A stretch of DNA of 35,009 bases. Source: Methanobacteriota archaeon. Lineage in GTDB: Archaea; Thermoplasmatota; Poseidoniia; Poseidoniales; Poseidoniaceae. The stretch covers positions 8,226-43,234 of the forward strand of contig PSPT01000021.1 of assembly GCA_004195635.1 (NCBI GenBank), given 5' to 3'. The notes below the pieces were generated by a model that did no database searches, had not been told where the DNA came from, and was given only the letters and a program-made list of their open reading frames with translations. The first letter of the stretch is position 1, and the number at the start of each line of letters is the position of its first letter. The position numbers and the translations under genes are program-made. Positions 32,970-35,009 of this stretch are shown one piece after another.

Positions 32970-33767
32970 ATGTTTGGAATGGATAACCCCGGCCAAGTTA
33001 TTCCGCAATTACGGCAATATGCGGCCGAAGGACGGCTAGAATTAGCCGAAGTAATTGCTGCAGAATTAGTAGAGGTATTACTGGCGAAAAAAAAGCGTGA
33101 CATAGATGAGCAAAAGTGGTTGGTCGAGGCTGCAAGGCTTGCCGCCAATGTGTTTGAGCAGCGCGGAAAAACAAAACATTCTTGGGCTGCAGTCCAGACT
33201 CTCCATAAACAGCAAAAAGTACTCAAAACAATGCTTACCAAAGCCGAAGATGCCGAGGGAGTCCAACAAATTATTGCTAACGGGCCAAACGACCATATTC
33301 AAGCAGCGAGGTCGGCTGCCGGATGCAAAAAGTTGCCTAAAGCGCTAAAACATGCAAACAAGGCAGACAAAATGGTAGGCGGCCATTTGGGTGCCAAAAT
33401 TGTTGCGGCCCAGTCACATATTCTTGCCAAAGGGAATATGAAAGGTGCTTCTTCAGCCATTCTTGCATTAATTGGGCAACTGGAAAAATCGGGTTCAGTA
33501 ATACGAACTGGTGATGGATATCAAATAGCCCCCGAGGGGCAAAGCCCCACCGATCTAACTTGGTTATTGAGTAGTTTGAAATATTGGTTAAATGATGATT
33601 TCAATATGCCACCTAAGGCTGCTGAGCCACTGAGAAAATGTATTGCAGAATTGGAAAGACAGATTGCTGCAATTGAAGCCGGAGAACAAGCAGCGAATGC
33701 AAAATTGCAATCGGCGGTGGAAAAATTAGTTCCGGCAGTAGATTACCACTCATATTCGCGAAGTTAG
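32970..33767 (+). CDS. Helical, possibly TPR-like hypothetical protein
   Basis: A 265-residue, Ala- and Lys-rich helical protein. Helix pairs such as GRLELAEVIAAELVEVLL and KLPKALKHANKADKMV suggest a tetratricopeptide-like scaffold with degenerate repeats (inference). A long final helix (ELERQIAAIEAGEQAANAKL) looks coiled. No catalytic motif or membrane span is seen. GAGGCG sits 8 bases before the ATG at 32970. It is probably co-transcribed with the Lrp-like sensor domain. Confidence 0.7.
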   Translation: MFGMDNPGQVIPQLRQYAAEGRLELAEVIAAELVEVLLAKKKRDIDEQKWLVEAARLAANVFEQRGKTKHSWAAVQTLHKQQKVLKTMLTKAEDAEGVQQIIANGPNDHIQAARSAAGCKKLPKALKHANKADKMVGGHLGAKIVAAQSHILAKGNMKGASSAILALIGQLEKSGSVIRTGDGYQIAPEGQSPTDLTWLLSSLKYWLNDDFNMPPKAAEPLRKCIAELERQIAAIEAGEQAANAKLQSAVEKLVPAVDYHSYSRS

Positions 33768-33883
33768 GCTAAAATAGCGAGACTGGAACGGTTTCCGGCA
33801 GAAGATTGTCGTTTAGAAATGGCTATTTTCTTGAATTCTCGATAGGGTGGATTGAAGTACTATATGCGCGGCGAGGGGATATT

Positions 33884-34075
33884 ATGGCACAAGGTGTAGT
33901 CAAGTGGTTTAACCAAACAAAAGGATTCGGATTTATTGAACAAGAAGATGGTGCAGACCTCTTCGTACATATTTCAGAAGTAGAAGGACGCATAGAAGAC
34001 GGCGATACCGTCAACTTCGAAATCGGCGAAGGACCAAAGGGTCCAAATGCCGTTGGCGTTTCAAAAGCAGAGTAA
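33884..34075 (+). CDS. cspA: Cold-shock domain protein (CspA type)
   Basis: A small single-strand nucleic acid binding protein. The 63-residue chain has both RNA-binding motifs, KGFGFI (13-18) and LFVHI (26-30). It has the start [10 protein letters not shown], and ends in NAVGVSKAE. The start ATG at 33884 follows GAGGGG at 6 bases; upstream in-frame codons are not supported. This is the bacterial-type family, patchy in archaea and probably acquired by transfer. TATATG lies about 24 bases upstream, so the leader would be very short if it serves as the TATA box. Confidence 0.92.
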   Translation: MAQGVVKWFNQTKGFGFIEQEDGADLFVHISEVEGRIEDGDTVNFEIGEGPKGPNAVGVSKAE

Positions 34076-34388
34076 TTCAAAAGAATTCTCCGCTACTTTC
34101 AGTCTGTGTATTTGTATTATTTTTTAACATGCGCAAAATCCAATATAGATATTGAGTGTAAACTTTAAATATTTATTGTGCTTGTTTTCCGGTACGAGCA
34201 CCTTGCGTACATAATGACTTGGAATTGTCCGCACAAATGTTTAGAATTCTTTGAGCACCATTGTGATAATTCAATATACGGGGGAGTGGTGGGGAAAATG
34301 ATGAAGCTAAAAATTACTTGCTTCATAGTACATCAAGGTCGAGAAGCAGGATTATTCCGTTAAAACCTAGCAAACAATCCAAAATTGA
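34076..34388. other. Intergenic region between cspA and the lipoprotein gene
   Basis: These 313 bases lie between convergent genes. They hold the T-rich terminator and a good TATA-like TTTAAATATTTA (34163-34174, plus strand). A weak reading frame, 34214-34363, encodes 49 residues with a CPHKC and HHC pattern; it has no ribosome binding site and no recognised family. The TATA box could drive a small RNA or this short peptide. A 13-base sequence at 34187-34199 is repeated at 34953-34965. Confidence 0.35.
34101..34125 (+). terminator. T-rich terminator after cspA
   Basis: A pyrimidine-rich stretch ending in six Ts (34120-34125) lies 45 bases after the cspA stop. This is the usual form of an archaeal terminator; no stem is needed or seen. 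Confidence 0.35.
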
Positions 34389-34847
34389 TTATTCAATACT
34401 GTAGGTCAAAGACCAACTAACCGAATGAACTTCATAATCATCTTCAGGGAACCACCGTTCATCATTAGTTACAGTATATTCGCATTCTCCGCTTCCACTG
34501 GGTAATGGGCTGCCCATTCTTGAAACGTATTCTGAACCATCGTCACAATTGATTGTAAAAATCATAGTATCGCTTTCAATTCTAGGTTCATTAGATTCAT
34601 CAGGTTCGGAATAATTTATGCTCACAACCGCAGACTCAACATACACCTTCTCTCCATCAGCAGCAGTAAATGTGTAAAGAACTGGAATGCCATAGTGATC
34701 TTTTGTTCCATTGTTCTCTGGGTGGTCTATCCATCCTTCAGTAATGAATCCATTTTCGTTGTATGAGGACGCCTCATCATCACCTAAGCAACCAGCAAAC
34801 ATAGATGAAATCAAAACTAGAGAAGTGAGCATCAATCCGATTCGCAT
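34389..34847 (-). CDS. Lipoprotein of unknown function
   Basis: The 152-residue protein begins MRIGLMLTSLVLISSMFAGC, a signal peptide with a lipobox-like AGC and Cys20 as the probable lipidated residue. The mature part is acidic (GDDEASSYNENG) and beta-rich with two further Cys, as in many small archaeal surface lipoproteins. The start ATG 34845-34847 has GGGGGTG just upstream; an earlier in-frame codon would spoil the signal peptide. No family is recognised and no partner gene is visible. Confidence 0.75.
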   Translation of the reverse strand: MRIGLMLTSLVLISSMFAGCLGDDEASSYNENGFITEGWIDHPENNGTKDHYGIPVLYTFTAADGEKVYVESAVVSINYSEPDESNEPRIESDTMIFTINCDDGSEYVSRMGSPLPSGSGECEYTVTNDERWFPEDDYEVHSVSWSLTYSIE

Positions 34848-34891
34848 GACACCCCCAGCGGTACCAAACACTTAGAATTGATTGTTGACTT

Positions 34892-35009
34892 TTGAGAGAG
34901 GACCCTTGCGAATGCCCTATTTGCATGGGCACCGTGGTATTAGAGGCTAGTATTCCGGTACGAGCTCTAAGTAGTCTTTTGATGATATTCGTGCTCATAC
35001 CGACATTAG
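34892..35009 (+). CDS. Possible start of a gene running off the right edge
   Basis: A plus-strand frame is open from a TTG at 34892 or an ATG at 34925 to the window end. It reads CECPICMG, a zinc-knuckle-like pattern, then VVLEASIPVRALSSLLMIFVLIPTL with a hydrophobic stretch. No ribosome binding site is seen. It may be chance; too little is visible to name a family. Confidence 0.2.
   Translation, partial: MREDPCECPICMGTVVLEASIPVRALSSLLMIFVLIPTL

Noticed and set aside
34178-34363. 61-codon frame starting at GTG after the TATA box
   Set aside because: The start lies upstream of the expected transcript start and there is no ribosome binding site; kept only as part of the intergenic note.

Overview
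The window looks like a piece of a planktonic archaeal genome, most likely from Marine Group II / Poseidoniales (Thermoplasmatota); the group assignment is inference. The archaeal nature is clear from the genes. They include a Sec61-gamma/Spt5/L11/L1/L10/L12 stalk operon whose L10 and L12 share the archaeal-eukaryotic tail ending GGLGDLFG, an L21e-RpoF-DUF655-KsgA cluster, Pus10, an AK6/Fap7-type kinase, and a CDP-alcohol phosphotransferase of the archaeal lipid type. Bacterial-type genes are mixed in, as is usual for surface-ocean archaea: DnaJ, MMPL/RND, CspA, ABC-F, plant-type ferredoxin and CorA. Genes are dense, often separated by under 60 bases, and many have GAGG/GGAG ribosome binding sites. 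No rRNA, tRNA, CRISPR or insertion sequence was found.

Layout. 1-933 (minus): the start of a membrane-anchored protein running off the left edge, a terminator, and a gene of unknown function. 1138-4705 (minus): secE, a Nudix-like/Spt5 fusion, a short L11, L1, L10, L12. 4995-5919 (plus): a DnaJ gene broken by one frameshift. 6081-9527: a large RND/MMPL exporter. 9651-11456: Pus10 with an internal SAP domain. 11580-13767: rpl21e, rpoF, DUF655, ksgA. 13827-16772: a HhH/coiled-coil/zinc-ribbon protein, ferredoxin, a 54-residue membrane protein, CorA and a small MIP18-like protein. 16828-20343 (minus): CPBP protease, peroxiredoxin, a duplicated histone-fold-like protein and an M24 peptidase. 20450-22289: a repeat-tailed membrane protein and an orphan DNA methyltransferase. 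22530-26848 (plus): pgk, ABC-F, amidohydrolase. 26850-32609 (minus): AK6-like kinase, CDP-alcohol phosphotransferase, a giant surface protein, CAX antiporter. 32685-34075 (plus): a stand-alone Lrp/AsnC sensor domain, a helical protein and a cold-shock protein. 34389-34847 (minus): a lipoprotein.

The most unusual part is the ribosomal stalk/transcription operon. Spt5 carries an N-terminal Nudix fold whose catalytic glutamates are gone. L11 is reduced to its C-terminal rRNA-binding domain. L10 appears to start at a CTG that overlaps the L1 stop codon. The promoters of this operon and of the rpl21e cluster share a 26-base element with 24 identical positions, which suggests co-ordinated control of translation genes. 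Other leads are a T-arm-like hairpin just upstream of pus10, a hairpin that loops out the start codon of the RND gene, a perfect 17-base palindrome before the CPBP protease, and the duplicated histone-like protein.
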